DNA from: Dichotomocladium elegans
Lineage: Eukaryota > Mucoromycota > Mucoromycetes > Mucorales > Lichtheimiaceae
DNA length: 64,000 bases
Reading direction: 5' to 3'
Assembly: GCA_025716815.1 (NCBI GenBank)
Contig: JAIXMN010000030.1
Span: forward strand, 1-64,000
A model generated the notes under the pieces. The model did not search any database. It was not told where the DNA came from and worked only from the letters and a program-made list of their open reading frames with translations. A program made the position numbers and the translations under genes. This document shows positions 1-11,880 of this stretch, piece by piece (the first letter of the stretch is position 1; each line of letters starts with the position of its first letter).

Positions 1-179
1 ACTACTGGCCGACTAAAGGCTGCAGCACAAGCGTTAGGCGACTGCGGCTAGCGAATCTCTAGGTGACAAGGTTTTGTAGCTTTACGACACACCGGAAACG
101 CTGCCCAACAAAGTTGTTCCACTGCTCCTCTTTATATTGGCGTTTTTTTTTTAGGTCGTTTATCCTTCGGATGGGTGTG

Positions 180-1640
180 AGCGAAGCACGGTGGTGGTTT
201 CTTGTCCACGTTGTCTTTCCAAGTAAGCCGTCTTTTTTCTTTTCTTTTTTTCCTTTCCATTCTTTTCTCTTCTGTCCATCCATCAGCGAGACCTCGATGA
301 ACTGGTGCGGGAGTGCTTCGCTCTGAGGCTACCTGTCCCGGTTTTACACTGGTTGAACTGGAGTAGCTCTTGTGGCGCGTGCACCTGCAGTTGAAATGGG
401 CCTCTGCTGTTGTATCAGCACAGCGTTATATGACTTGCTGGACCGGCAAGTACGTAGAACGACCGATCGTGGTGCACTCCTCCAGTCCATCGAGGACATT
501 AAGAAAGACATGCCTGTCTTGGAGGTATGATATCATGGTGTATATTGCTATGCTGCTGATGAATGATGCATGTTTACCGTAGCAGTGTCTACGGCAACTG
601 TCAACTGGCGACTGGCAACCGGCGACCGGAGATCGGGCCTGGGCATGCCCTAAAACTGCCCCACTTTTGAGTTGTTGTTTTGAGTTGTTGGAGTGGGTGG
701 GGGGGTGGAGAGGTGGAGTGGGTGGAGTGGGTGGAGATGGGGGGGGGGTGGAGGGGGTGGAGTGGGTGGAGAGGTGTGGAGGTGGAGTGGGGTGGGGGGG
801 GGGTGGTGGGGTGGAGTGGGTGGGTGGAGGGGTGTGGAGTGGATGGTGGTTTTCGTCGTCCCTTTCGTCTTCGTCCCTTTTTTCAAGTAAGTTACCTTTT
901 CTTTTTTAACTGTATAATCCATACACTCAATACTGAACCATGAATGTATTTTTATTTTCTAGGCCATTCATCAACAAGTCCTCGATGCAATGGTCCGCCC
1001 GAGGCGTAAAAGCCCTCTGGTGCGAGGAGTTCGCCGCTCTTAGAGGCTACTCGCCAAGGCAATGCATTGGCTGTCCAGAGATGCTCTTCGGGAGGGGGTG
1101 CGCGCACATCGAGCTCATTCTGGGCCGTATGGTTGGTATCTGAGCAGCATTGTATTGCAAGCGGGAACGGCGGGTAAGTAGTAAGACTGGTCGCGGCGCA
1201 TCGGTGGAGCGCAAAGTCTCCCCGCCCAGGAGGACGGTAAACAAGGCAGGCCTGACCTGGGTGGTATCTTCTATAGATTCCACTCAGCCAACACCTTGCC
1301 GAGATTGAAAGGGCACGCCAGACTTGGGTGGTTTCACTGTATGATCCCATCCTGTCAAAGTGCATGCCGACATTCCCCATCTACACATCCACCGATATAC
1401 ATATGTCCAAAAGGTATGATATTATGCTGTCTATTATTTTGTTGCTGATGGTGAATATATATACATAGATTCTAGCAGTGTCCTACGGCGACTGACCGCG
1501 GCAACACACTGCAACAAAACAACACTTTGCATCGCCAAGGTATGATACCCTACTTTTTATTGCTATGCTGCTGATGAATGACGTATATTGATTACAACAA
1601 AGTATACGTCGATCGGGCCCAACAGTCGATATCATCGAGC
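180..1640 (+). pseudogene. degenerate duplicated exon/intron block
   Basis: I do not recognise a protein here. Two diverged copies of one block can be seen, roughly 190-620 and 850-1510. Each has a pyrimidine-rich intron-like segment opening with a donor-like GTAAGYY (about 220-285 and 885-960). Each continues with a similar coding-like stretch (TGGTGCGGGAGTGCTTCGCT against TGGTGCGAGGAGTTCGCCGC). Each then has a second intron-like segment beginning GGTATGATAT, with GCTGCTGATG or TTGCTGATGG inside as a branch-point-like element, followed by CAGTGTCTACGGC or CAGTGTCCTACGGC. A third copy of the second intron-like segment starts near 1539. No long reading frame is kept. A decayed tandemly duplicated gene or a repeat carrying introns would both fit. 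Confidence 0.35.
690..846. repeat. GGTGGAGTG-type G-rich minisatellite
   Basis: Irregular tandem units of GGTGGAGTGGGTGGAG with G-runs of up to nine bases. It lies between the two halves of the duplicated block at the left edge. The G-runs could form quadruplexes. Open frames across it are low-complexity and probably not genes. Confidence 0.85.
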
Positions 1641-1659
1641 CCGTTATTCTACATGCTCA

Positions 1660-1990
1660 AGGTGCCGATATCATCACCCTCATTCGCCTCAATACTGGCA
1701 CTCACTATCATTATCTATGCATGACACATGATTTCGCCAGCCTGAGATGATGAATAAGCCAAGAGGAAACGAAGCCCATACAATTACACCTCGCAAATAC
1801 AAGTTTTACTTTATCGACGGCATTTGACACAGCATCCACACAACCATGGGATCTTTACTCTATCATGACTTTCTTTGCACCATCAAATGCGCCGTCGCGA
1901 GCTTCGCAAGTGAATAACAACTAGAAGCCAATATTTGCATATACATAAAGTGATATATGGGCCTAGAAAATGGCCATCAATAGCCAAGTC
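1660..1990. other. intergenic, nothing recognised
   Basis: No coding frame, RNA gene or repeat could be supported here. Confidence 0.5.
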
Positions 1991-4312
1991 ATATAGAGAA
2001 ATACAGTATTAATTCGATTCACAAACTACCTGGATGACGACTCTATGTTTTAATTTCCTCTCATCCTTTGGCAAAATGCCCCAAGCGACTTTAGCGTCTT
2101 ATCACCTATTTCTATACAGGTACTGTTCTGCCCTGCTGATATGTTTACAGATTGTGCGAAGTAAAGAGCGCCTTAGCCATACTGTATGTAGTATGTGTTA
2201 CTCGTACCTGCCGTCTGGCTGTGTTACACACTCCGCTTCAACCGTTTGAAACGTGGCTTTCCTTTCTCCTGACTTTTCTCACCATCTTGAAACATTACGT
2301 TACGATGCCGCTTGGCGAAATCACTAGCATGCTTGGCGAAAAACGAAAGGAGACGTCTGAGCTTATGTGAGGAGCGATCTGTGGCCTACAAGTCATTGCC
2401 GATGGGAAGCAAGTACACGGGTTCAAAAGATCATCCGCAATTACCGCACGACTTGACAAACAACTCCCTTGCCTCGCTCAGGACGTCCCAAATTCCTTTC
2501 AAAAGGAGCCGAGCATCACATTGCCCTCTCTGCTCATCAATCGCCGTTCGATCCTTGCAATATGCATCCGAGTTGTCTTCCTGGTTTACCAAATGCGTCA
2601 GCACCTCAACAATTCGCAGAGGGTTGCTATCACGAGATTTTCTTTCCAGCAACCCTGCTCAAAGGCATTTCCTGGACCAAGGCAGCCAAGAAAAGGACTG
2701 AGTACGCTAATGACAAGCTCCACTGGACCATAGGAGATTGCGGTTGCTGTCGTTTGACCTGACGATTCTCGTTTCACCTTAGACGGTACTAGATTGCGAC
2801 CATGCCGCGATGTTGGCGACCTTGCGTGGATCCAAAGCAATGCCTGCATCTGAGATGCAGCATGCCATGAGGTCTAACTTAGCGCTGTCACAAAGGCACA
2901 CTTGTCCCTATAGAGAATGAGGCTGACGTTGCTGAGGCGTCGGACCACTTCCTGGACGTGAGATATGTGGTACTATGGACACCCAAATCGTCAATGAAGA
3001 GCGACACACATGGAGGTTCGGTGAATAGCCGTTCCATGACAACTTGATACGTAAATGACAGAGAACGGATACCGAAGGATTGCCTTGGAACGCATACTAC
3101 ACACCATTGAATTGATTGCTGTCTTGTGTTGATGTTCTTTGGCTATCAGAAGCCGACGGAATGTGTTGGTCAGATCTAATGTCGTGGATCCGGCCGTGCG
3201 CTCAAAGACGTCGGACAAGTCGGGTTGTGGAAGCGATCATCAGGGAGCAGAAGGTTGAGCTGACGCATGTATAGGCAAGGGCGATATTTTGGTGTAGTTT
3301 CCTCGTTGTCCTACTTTCGCGCGAACAGAATCGGGATATTCGAGTGACTGATCGTGGTCAAGCGTGTGATGACTCTGTCGGCGAGCGCGACTTCTCGACA
3401 TGCAGCAGCAGGAAGGGTTGGAAAGCAACAGGTAATTTGTATTGCGCGCGGTAAGCGACAGCACCAGAAGGGGTTTCGAGTCGAACAACGGCTTCTGGTA
3501 GCGTACAGAAAGAATCGATCGGTGATCACGGGATTGGACTCGAGGATGAGTTGGATTGATTCCATGAACATCCGGTTTTCACGGGGCCAGCCAGCTGGGG
3601 AGTTGTTAGGTAGAATCAAATCGTCGTCGCCAGTGGACTCTGGTACTCGGGTCTACAGCTGATGCGTATCAATGCGTGAGTAGACCTACTAAGTGGATGT
3701 CAATCTGATGGATAATGTCAGTACTAATGTAATCGTCAACTTGGTCGTGTAGGTCCAGCACATCAAAACTATGGAAGGCAGACTTTTGATTACAGCTTAG
3801 AGATAGCTTTTTGTTCAGGAATACGACATGCAGGAGAGTGATGCCTCCTGATGCCAAGCATGTGATACGTTTGACAAGTGTGCCAGACCAACTGAAACGT
3901 GCGCACAGCGAAGGGAACAGCGGTGTCAGTAGCACCGGCGTCCCGAAGAGCCCAATAGCACTCGCCTTCTAAAGTGATGGGACAGCGGTAGGAATGTGTG
4001 CTTGCGAATGATCAAAAAATGTTTGTTAGAAGGAGCCTGGATATTCTTATGCACCTCGGCCAATCCCGCGTCCTCAGGTTTGTGATTAAGAGCTGCAAAG
4101 GGCACAGAGCGCGAAGTGGTGGGTATTGGGGTCGATATGGGACTGGCTATGGACGTCGCGGACATGGTGAAGAATAAAGAGGTAATCGAAGTCAAAGAAA
4201 AAAAATGTGGTATTCGGGAAGAATTGCTAGTAGTGCAAAGCCAATGCGTCAAAATCAAGTCTTTGAGACGGAATGCATTTTATTGAATAGAAACAATTGT
4301 CTTTTTATAAGT
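1990..4312 (-). mobile_element. decayed Ty3/gypsy-type LTR retroelement
   Basis: Minus-strand frames carry short blocks typical of fungal Ty3-type polymerases. The clearest is at about 3218-3080, with DVFERTAGSTTLDLTN and LLIAKEHQHKTA, the start of a reverse-transcriptase domain. It is followed by broken frames down to about 2430. Upstream on the same strand, 4258-3926 holds a frame starting near 4170 that could be the 5' end of a gag-like gene. Just before it, about 4312-4250, lies a promoter-like segment: a TATAAAAAGA box, then ATTCAATAAA, then TCTCAAAGACTTGATTTT. The same motif series recurs in the foldback arms at 13.2 and 13.7 kb and at 19.6 kb, which suggests a shared LTR-like end. Frames are broken by many stops, so this is a relic. 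The outer limits are estimates and no matching second LTR was found. Confidence 0.5.
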
Positions 4313-4903
4313 GTTGGGATGGATCAGGTTAGCTTTGATGGAACCAAGTGTTAAGCCGTTGACCCGTACTCCCCAGGAGCGCTACAATAGCAATATTCAG
4401 TCCACTGAACCAGTGTATCAATCCTCCTTTTCGAATGCACCTGGTTGCTTCTACGTACCATTGCTACTGCCGCACACCCTCGCCACCCATTCCGCAACCT
4501 ACTCTGTAATGATAAGACCTCAATCGCTATATACCTCCCCCCCATATACATACTACTTCTCTTCAGAATTTCCGGCCGATGTTTTCAAGGTAGTCCGTAT
4601 ACTCGGTTACAGCATCTTCAAATGGAGTTAAAGCGTATGGATGTGAGATCTTCATTGTTCTGTGGTGGAAAAAACGAACATCTCTCTGGTATCCTTCTTT
4701 ACCCAACCCAGCAAACAAAAGAGAATACGAATGTTTCGTGCTGACATTCACCGTTTCTATTTGGGTTACACATGCTAGAAATGAGAAAGGGAGAACGGGT
4801 GGTTTTCAACATCAATGGGGCACCCGCCTGACTTTTTTCTCACCTTTCCTATATTGTCTTTTATTTCTGCATGCCATCTGATCGAATCCTTTGTTGTATT
4901 CCA

Positions 4904-5879
4904 GTGCGCATCGGCGCCATTGCCGTTGCTGCCGCCCTTTTGGTAATTAGGCTTCTCTGAGCGGGCATGCAGCAGTCGCACATAAATGTTTCAACATGTT
5001 TTGACGCATGCGTTCCTGATGGAATTCCTTGACAGTAGACGGTCAGTCTCTCGAGCACTGTTGTAATGTTTGTCCAGCGACAAGGTCAATGAAGGAATCA
5101 AGAGGAGAAGTGAGCGATTGTGGGACTGCGTGGAAGTGCCGGTATATTAATTGCCGATTAGGGATGAGAGATTGGGCCACGCTTGTGCAAGCCGTCGATG
5201 TACCGCTCACAGATGTAGCGTTCGACGGTATTTTCTACTCGATGGCAGGGATTCTGATTGCATACACTGTCACCAATGCCTTTGGGCTTTCGGTTGTGAT
5301 ACTGGTAACTTGTATTATTATTGAAGATCTGTTTAAGATGCTGACGTCCTATTATTCTTACTCTTGGGATGGGTGGGTGGGGGCGACATGGTTGTCTTCA
5401 GCAACGCCGCAAACTTGTTCAAGTTTACCATATTCTCAACTGGTTCTTTGTGTTACTCATGATGACCATTTCCCTTTCGTACTGGTTCTACTTCAAAGTC
5501 AAACGTGATGTTTATATCAATGACTGCCAGGACCTGCAGAACAACGGCGAGATGCCCTTCAACAGTACCTATACCCCCGTCGAAGTTCCTGGCAAGAATA
5601 TGCTGGCTGGGGGTAGTGATAAGAGTCATTGCATCAATTTCATAAAGAAATTGGTTGTGATTTCCGGAGTCTCTGTCTTCATTGGCAATTTTCTTCAGGT
5701 ACGGGGTTTAGCAGTTCTTTTGGCGGCTTTGGGTATTGATCATCTTCTATCAGCTGTTCCTTGCAAGCTGTATCGGCACCTACGCAGCCAGTTTACACTG
5801 GAAATACTTACACCAGCGCGTACAGACGCAAGACATTGATGAGCTCACCATGCGCAAACTAAATCCTGAACGGGACTAG
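4904..5879 (+). CDS. tetraspanin-like membrane protein
   Basis: A multi-pass membrane protein; fungal tetraspanins organise membrane microdomains and some are needed for polarised growth. Three exons are firm: 5162-5304, 5402-5698 and 5754-5879, all joining in frame. The product has a segment MAGILIAYTVTNAFG, then a basic link QRRKLVQVYHILNW leading into a second hydrophobic helix. A loop of about 45 residues with two cysteines (NDC and SHC) follows, then a last helix and a charged tail ending NPERD. This matches tetraspanin TM2, TM3, short large-loop and TM4. TM1 is probably in an upstream exon: a hydrophobic stretch at about 4904-4941 (GAIAVAAALLV) follows a TTCCAG acceptor and precedes GTAATT. 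The phase to the next exon is not resolved and the start codon is unplaced. The canonical CCG motif is absent. The stop is 115 bp from the convergent EF-Ts gene. Confidence 0.6.
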
Positions 5880-5994
5880 GCCATGTAACTTTTTACTTAT
5901 TTTAATAATCAATCATAGTTTATGTTCTCTATTTTATTGCTTTATTTTTGTCCGCAGACTTTTGCTCAATCACCTTTCCACACTCATCCCATTT

Positions 5995-7123
5995 CTAATT
6001 CGCTTGTGCCGCCTTTTGGACCTCGCTTGCAAAGTCATTCTCCTTCTTCTCGATACCTTCACCAACTTGCCATCGGATGAAGCCAGAGACAGTGGCACCG
6101 TCTTCAATACCAGCTTCTTTCGCCATCTTATCGACGTGCTCAGCAACCGTCAGATCAGGGTTGAGCATAAAGGGCTGCTCGGTCAGGACGCATTCAGATG
6201 CATTGGCAGCCTCATCAGCAGGCACTTCATCCGAGTTCAAGTAGGTGGGATTATATCCAACGACTTGACGGGCGACCTGACGAGCGACTTTCGAAAGACC
6301 ATCGACGGATTGTTCAACTTTACGCGGTTGAAGAACAACCAAGCCACCCATCTTGCCCGCACTTGCATCACCACCATGAACATAGTCACCCACCGCGCCG
6401 CCAGAAGCAATGGCTGCTCGGCGCAGGGAGATGTTTTCACCCAGTTTGCCAATCGTCTCGACAATCACTTCCTGGACCGTTTTCCCAACCGAGGACACGT
6501 CAGCGTCATCGGGGTGAGGCATCAACGGAGCTTCCAGAAGGCTCTGAACCGGGATATGCTCGATGGCCTTCGTGGAGTCGTTCAGCAGGAGTGAGGTCGC
6601 AGCAATACGCAGAGCCAGGTTTTTGAAGATGTCATTTCGGGAGACAAAATCTGTTTCGCAGTTGAGCTGACCGAGAAAAAAAGTGAGGTTCAGAGCAAAG
6701 GCAGGGTCGAGTAGGGGGTGAGGGGAGACCGTGCGTGCCCATGTCAGTTGTTGCAGAGAAGTACGCAACTGATAATAAGAAAAAGAACCTCTTCTAACGA
6801 ACCTCGATCATGGTGCTTCTCCGGGGCGCACCCTTCGCGTTCACGGTAGCAATACTAATAAGACCCTCGCCCGCAGTTCGGCCAGCGACCTTTTGAGCTT
6901 TCTTCGCACCCGAAGCTTGTGCATCCTGCTCGAGCCAGGAAAGTGCCTTTTGGTAATCGTTGCCATTCTTGATGAGCGCTTCCTTTGCTTTGGTCATAGA
7001 AACCTCGGTTTCTATGCGAAGCTGCTTAAGTAACTTAATGTCGGGCTTGATAGCAGCAGCAGCAGCGGTGTATTGTCTGCAGCAGAATGGACGGACGGCA
7101 GCGGCGCGAATACAGGTGAACAT
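5995..7123 (-). CDS. TSF1: mitochondrial translation elongation factor Ts (EF-Ts)
   Basis: The nucleotide-exchange factor that regenerates EF-Tu-GTP in the mitochondrion. Two exons, 7123-6803 and 6666-5995, joined at a GAG/GTTCGT donor and a CGGTCAG acceptor, give 330 residues. The N-terminus is basic and alanine-rich (MFTCIRAAAVRPF), as expected of a mitochondrial presequence. The UBA-like N-terminal domain follows (IKLLKQLRIETEVSMTKAKE, then WLEQDAQASGAKKA). The family signature around the EF-Tu contact, IELNCETDFVSRND, is rebuilt exactly across the splice. The core and dimerisation domains follow, ending near FIRWQVGEGIEKKEN. Length and motif order are normal for fungal Tsf1. It diverges from the F-box gene across about 500 bp. 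Confidence 0.95.
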
Positions 7124-7631
7124 GGTTGCTGTCGCAATGAAGGGAAAAGGAAAGTCGTTGCTAGCTGGGTTAATATTTTTGTTTTTTGTTTTTTTTTCGG
7201 GAATAGTTTCTCTTTGCTTGAACGTTCCGAGTTAATTGGTAAAGCTCAATAACAACGAGCACCACACCCGGTCCCCAAGAACCGTAACTACCAACACTTG
7301 GTAAGCGGTATCTTCCTTGGTTATGAGAGGAGGAAACATTTCGAAACATAGCATTTACTGCGTTGGAAAATATCGGTCAGGCTTAACTGTATGCAAGCGC
7401 ACTTTTCCTCGATCAAAAGTCGCCCATTCTTTTCGTTCGGGCACCTTGTTTACAGCTGATTGGCTGAAGCAGTCGCGGCAGAGACAAGTCACTCTTTCCC
7501 GGAGTGCTCCGTTCGGAGTGGGGGGAGCGAGAGGCAGAGACAAGAGAGACCAGGGGAAAAAGCACACAGGTTCTTCCTTCCTTTTTTTCTTTTCTTTCTC
7601 TTTCTCTCCCTGTGGTTACTTTTTTTCGGCC

Positions 7632-8945
7632 ATGCTGAATAATCATCACCCGTCATCGCCAATCCAACGGCTTTCCGACGAAGTGCTTGTTCAGATTACC
7701 CTTTGCCTTGACCTCAAAGATGTATCAGCTTTGGCAATGACGTGCAAACAGTTTGCCGATTTCATCTTTAAAAATAATCTGGTGTTTCGGCGACTCGTCG
7801 CGCGTGATTTCGGTATCAGTTATAAACAGCCGGATGATCAGCAGACGTGGATAGAATTTTATAGAAGTCTTCATTCTCACGAGGCACCTAGTTGCTGCCC
7901 CCATCTTTCGAGTCTTTCTGCACCACCTGCTGAGATTAAGCGAGTGCTCTATCGCGCGGCTCGCAATGGTGAAATTCCGAAATGCGATGTATGCCAGTCT
8001 GAGGACGCGCCTTATCTAGACATGACCCCTAATTCGGATACCCATGGTATGTAAACTCATATGTGTCCCTTCTCTCTTTCCTGAGAAAAAAATGCACTCA
8101 TGCTTTTTGTTATTATTTGTATCTGCGTCCCGGTGGTGTGCTGATGGTTTCACGGTCTGTTGTTCTTAGCTTGCCGATCGTGTGTTTCAAACCCAGAGCA
8201 AAACTTGTCGATTGTGATGGAATGGGCAACGGGTGCATTCTGGTGTCTCAAATGTAAAGAAGTGATGCACAAGGTAAGGTCAATTCAACGGAAGAGGAAA
8301 GGAACCACTTTTTACTCAACATCATAGTTAGTTGGGTGGTGAGAATGCCAATCCCAACGAGGATTATAAGGTCAGAACAACCTTAGAGTACATGGACGCC
8401 GAGGAATCGCTCGACGAACGACGGAAAGCTGAGCATCAGTTATATGTGCAAGAACTTCGACGAGAGGATATGAACATTAAGCATTACTTGATTGAGAAGA
8501 ACTGGGCCCGAAGCTGGATGATGTTCCGGACACGTATGTGTATCTATGGCAATAGTTTTCTCGCACATCGCACCTATCGCTAAAATTTTCGTACTAGGCG
8601 AGGGATCCCCACTGCCGGGCCGCATTACAAATCAAAAGCTTGCACGCCAAAATGGCACGCTAAACCCCAACATACGACTCCCGGTAGACAAGTACCGTCC
8701 TGCACCTGAGACGCACGCGGATATCATTAGCGAGAAACTCTGGAAGTACCTCTACAAGATATACGGCGTTTCCGGAAAGATATACAGTGAAGGTATGAAA
8801 AGCAGGAAAGCTTCGTTATGCAGCAGGAGAGAGAGATATAACACATTTGACAATTTTTCTCGTAGATGATGTCCAATATCCTGAGTATACGCGATTGAAA
8901 GCGTATATTGATCATTTCAAGTCGAGTATTCTGGCATACCCGTAA
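7632..8945 (+). CDS. F-box protein with C-terminal DUSP-like domain
   Basis: Five exons (7632-8046, 8170-8273, 8332-8533, 8598-8792, 8866-8945) join in frame to give 331 residues. Residues about 10-55 are an F-box (IQRLSDEVLVQITLCLDLKD, then LAMTCKQFA), the motif that docks on Skp1 in SCF ubiquitin ligases. The middle has paired cysteines, CDVC, CRSC and CLKC, which look like a small zinc-binding module; the pairing is inferred. The C-terminal part resembles a DUSP domain, found mostly in ubiquitin-specific proteases: YLIEKNWARSWMMF, PLPGRITN and EKLWKYLYKIYGVSGKIY in the right order and spacing. No protease catalytic domain is present. The likely role is substrate capture for ubiquitination; the substrate is unknown. 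The start ATG was chosen because it directly precedes the F-box and follows a pyrimidine-rich leader. The upstream in-frame extension is low-complexity. Confidence 0.75.
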
Positions 8946-9208
8946 TCTCTTTGTATTTAAAATGTACAATAGTAGTGTCTGTTTTTTGTAATTATTCCAT
9001 TTTTTTGTTGCAGCAAATTATGTACTCTGAAAGCAAATTGGGTGGGAGTGGGGTAGGATGGATTGCAAAGACGAATTGGTAGACGCGATGACATGATGGG
9101 CGAAGGGAATGAAAAGTAAGGGATGATGGGTGGGTGGGGGATTACACATGGATGCCGGGTATTTTTTTCTGTTGTTGTTGTTGCATACAAGTATGAATGG
9201 GTCATCAA

Positions 9209-10403
9209 TCACGGCTCATCGTCGTCCTTTGGTTTCCAGCGACCGAACATGCGAGATGGCCGCTTCACCAGAAGGATATCTGCATCCCCCTTGCTTTGGA
9301 ACTGCATAGCCACGGATAAATCACGTTGGCCCATCTGTTCCCGAGCGCGGAGTACTTGGGTCGCAAAGACGTAGCGCTGTAAGACGTTTGTGACGCACAG
9401 GTCCTTGTGCTCCAAGCACCGCTTAAGATAGCTTGTCGGCAGACCCGCATAGATGTGAACAAGGTCCATCACACCAGGATTCTTCGCAGCCACCGTCGCT
9501 GCTGTGGTGCTCCCGAGGCTGATGATCTGCTCATGCTCTTCGGAATGGGTCGGGAATGCATCGAGTTGACCAGGCAGGATGGATGTCAAGAACTGGATAA
9601 TGTGGTAATCGAGCACATCCATCCAAGGCTTTCGCGCGGTTTGAGCAACGAGCACGGATATCCAAAAGTAGACTGAGTGTTGGTTTAGATTCTGGGTGGA
9701 GATCAGCAAGATCTGGTGCTGTAATAGATCGAGCTCCAGTTCATCCGAGAGCTGAAGAAGCTCGGCCGCCACCTGAGGCCTTTCGCTGACAATGTAGCAA
9801 AGATCCTGTTGAGCTAAAGGCCGGTAGAGATGACCGAGAGCAGTATGCAGAGCTTCGTGCGATCCATGAACCTCAATCTCCAGCCGTCCCATACCATCCT
9901 CTGCGCCACCAGAGGACAGCAGTCGTCGATAAAAGAAAGGGGACCGGGCAAGAACAATGGAGTGAAGTGCATACGACGTTTGCTGGATTGGGAAATTGAC
10001 TTTGATGTCGCTAAAGTAACCTAGACGATAACGGAGGGGGATTTAGTATACATATCATGCGTCTGCTCCTCTGGCACATGCTCTCTCCTTCTCTATCTTC
10101 ACCTTGCATAAAGCCAACATGGTATAAGAAGTCACAGTAGCCGTAGGCGGGTTGGTCGGGTGGTGGAGTGCTGTAGGGCGGTGGTGGAGCGACCGTCGCC
10201 GGCATGGGTTGGAAGAGCTGATGAGCAAACATGGGTACAGGAACAGCAATATGAGGAAGAGACATATGGAGCGAAGGTCCAGGCGAGGATTCGACCTTGG
10301 CATTGCATGGGTACGTTTCCACAGGCGTTGTATCGGGCGTGGATGTATCAGATTTGGCTCGATCGTGCGAAGCAATGATAGGTGCGGGCATGTCTTGAAT
10401 CAT
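9209..10403 (-). CDS. BTB/POZ domain protein
   Basis: Two exons, 10403-10103 and 10020-9209, with an 82-nt GTGAAG...CTAG intron, give 370 residues. The first 90 residues are proline-rich and unstructured (VAPPPPYSTPPPDQPAYGY). The BTB fold begins at the splice: GYFSDIKVNFPIQQTSYALH, then SIVLARSPFFYRRLL, the usual D-x-x-V and H-x-x-x-L-x-x-x-S-x-x-F pattern. Helices follow through AAELLQLSDELELDLLQHQI, with a less typical C-terminal region ending KPKDDDEP. Such proteins act as adaptors for cullin-3 ligases or as transcription cofactors. The partner cannot be told from sequence. An upstream GTAGGC donor at about 10495 suggests a 5'-UTR intron. The ATG is the first in frame; a longer frame upstream has no ATG. 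Confidence 0.75.
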
Positions 10404-10429
10404 GAGAGTTGGAAGTAATGTTGGCAAAG

Positions 10430-11860
10430 AAGAATGAGAAAGCTGCGATTATAATGCTCTCAGTGACGCGTCAACGAGAGAGAGAACATCCGCCTACCTG
10501 TTTATGCAGAGCAAGGTTTGGGAAGATGACAATATATGAAAAGGGGGAAAAAATGGGTGAGAAACGCAACTGCTTGTGATTTTCGCGTTCTTGGCTGGCT
10601 CGTTTGTAACATAGACTCCGCCAAGTTCACTACAGCACACACACACACACACATACACGCACACGCACGCACACACAGCACGGGCCAACAGCTGCGCCAT
10701 ACCGTGCCGCGGTTTGAATATCCTTTTATGGCAAAGGATAGAATGCCTCAATATTCTGCCATAGGCGGCTCCAAACGGCATCGTGTTTCGTGCTACATCT
10801 CTTAACAATACGTACAACAGAGGTTAATCAGATCCTGAAAAAAATTATCTTCCGGAACGAACATCATTGACAAAATAAAAACAAAAATAAATAACATATA
10901 GCGGGGAGTTAGCCTAGGATGACTTTTGCAAGTCCATTATAGCTGTTAATTATCACCAATTCATGAATGAATAAGAGGTTCACACCCTCATGGCTTACCT
11001 CCGCGTCTTTAGCGTGCCGGAGGGGGATTTTCCTACAGAGCATATAATCATATGCATGATAACGACTAGTAATTCATCTGCTGTGAAGGTGAGGACCGGC
11101 AACATAGCCGGTACTATAGCACATTATAAGAAAATGCTGGATATGCAGAAGATTATGAGCGAATGGGACCTTCTTTCAATACGTTTATCATCTGGTTTAT
11201 TACTATGAGCAGTGCAAAGACGAAAATGACCGAAACAGTAATAGGCATGGCTAGTCAAATGAATCTATGGTTTATTTTTTTTATTTACATACCTAATATC
11301 TCCACGGTGCCGTAAGACAGAAGACAGATCCAGTATCTACGTACAATCATGATGACGGTTTTGGAATGAGCCCCAAAATCCACTGTTTCTTTCCTGACTG
11401 TAGCAGATACTGCGTTGTTACGATCGGATTTATCACGGTGGTGCGTCCAAGTTTACATCGAACACTGGAGTTCATACAGGCTTGAAGCACGCTGTCACGT
11501 ACGGAAGTTTCACGTCTCTCTATGTAAGTACGTACTTCTTTTGCATTATACCGTGGGCGATCCGATTTGCAAATTATGCTAACAAGGCCATCGCGTCGAT
11601 GGGGGAGGGATGGAACAATATGTTGCAACCGTAAACAGTGCAAGCAGTTGTTCGTATTGTATAAACGAATGGATGGAAATAGACGCCATAAATGCTCTCG
11701 TCGTCATTCTGAGACGGGTACGTACAATGTAGTAGAGATGAGATCTGTTAAACCTTCATCTTATTGATCGTGATTCCTTCTGCAATATTGTCAGTGATTT
11801 CGCCAAGCAGGTACTACATAGGAACCAACATACACCTTACATGATCCATTCGTATTTAGC
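10430..11860. other. intergenic region with a CA microsatellite
   Basis: About 1.4 kb without a convincing gene. A (CA)n tract with CG variants lies at about 10632-10678. Short frames such as 10990-11208 show no recognisable domain. The part next to 10430 is presumably the promoter and 5' UTR of the BTB gene. Confidence 0.5.
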
Positions 11861-11880
11861 TACAGTAAAAACCGGTACGT

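Noticed and set aside
650..922. Gly/Trp-rich and Pro/His-rich frames over the G-rich minisatellite
   Set aside because: They are translations of the simple repeat and have no independent support.
5962..6594. 210-residue plus-strand frame opposite EF-Ts
   Set aside because: It is antisense to the conserved EF-Ts exon, so it is a shadow of codon bias.
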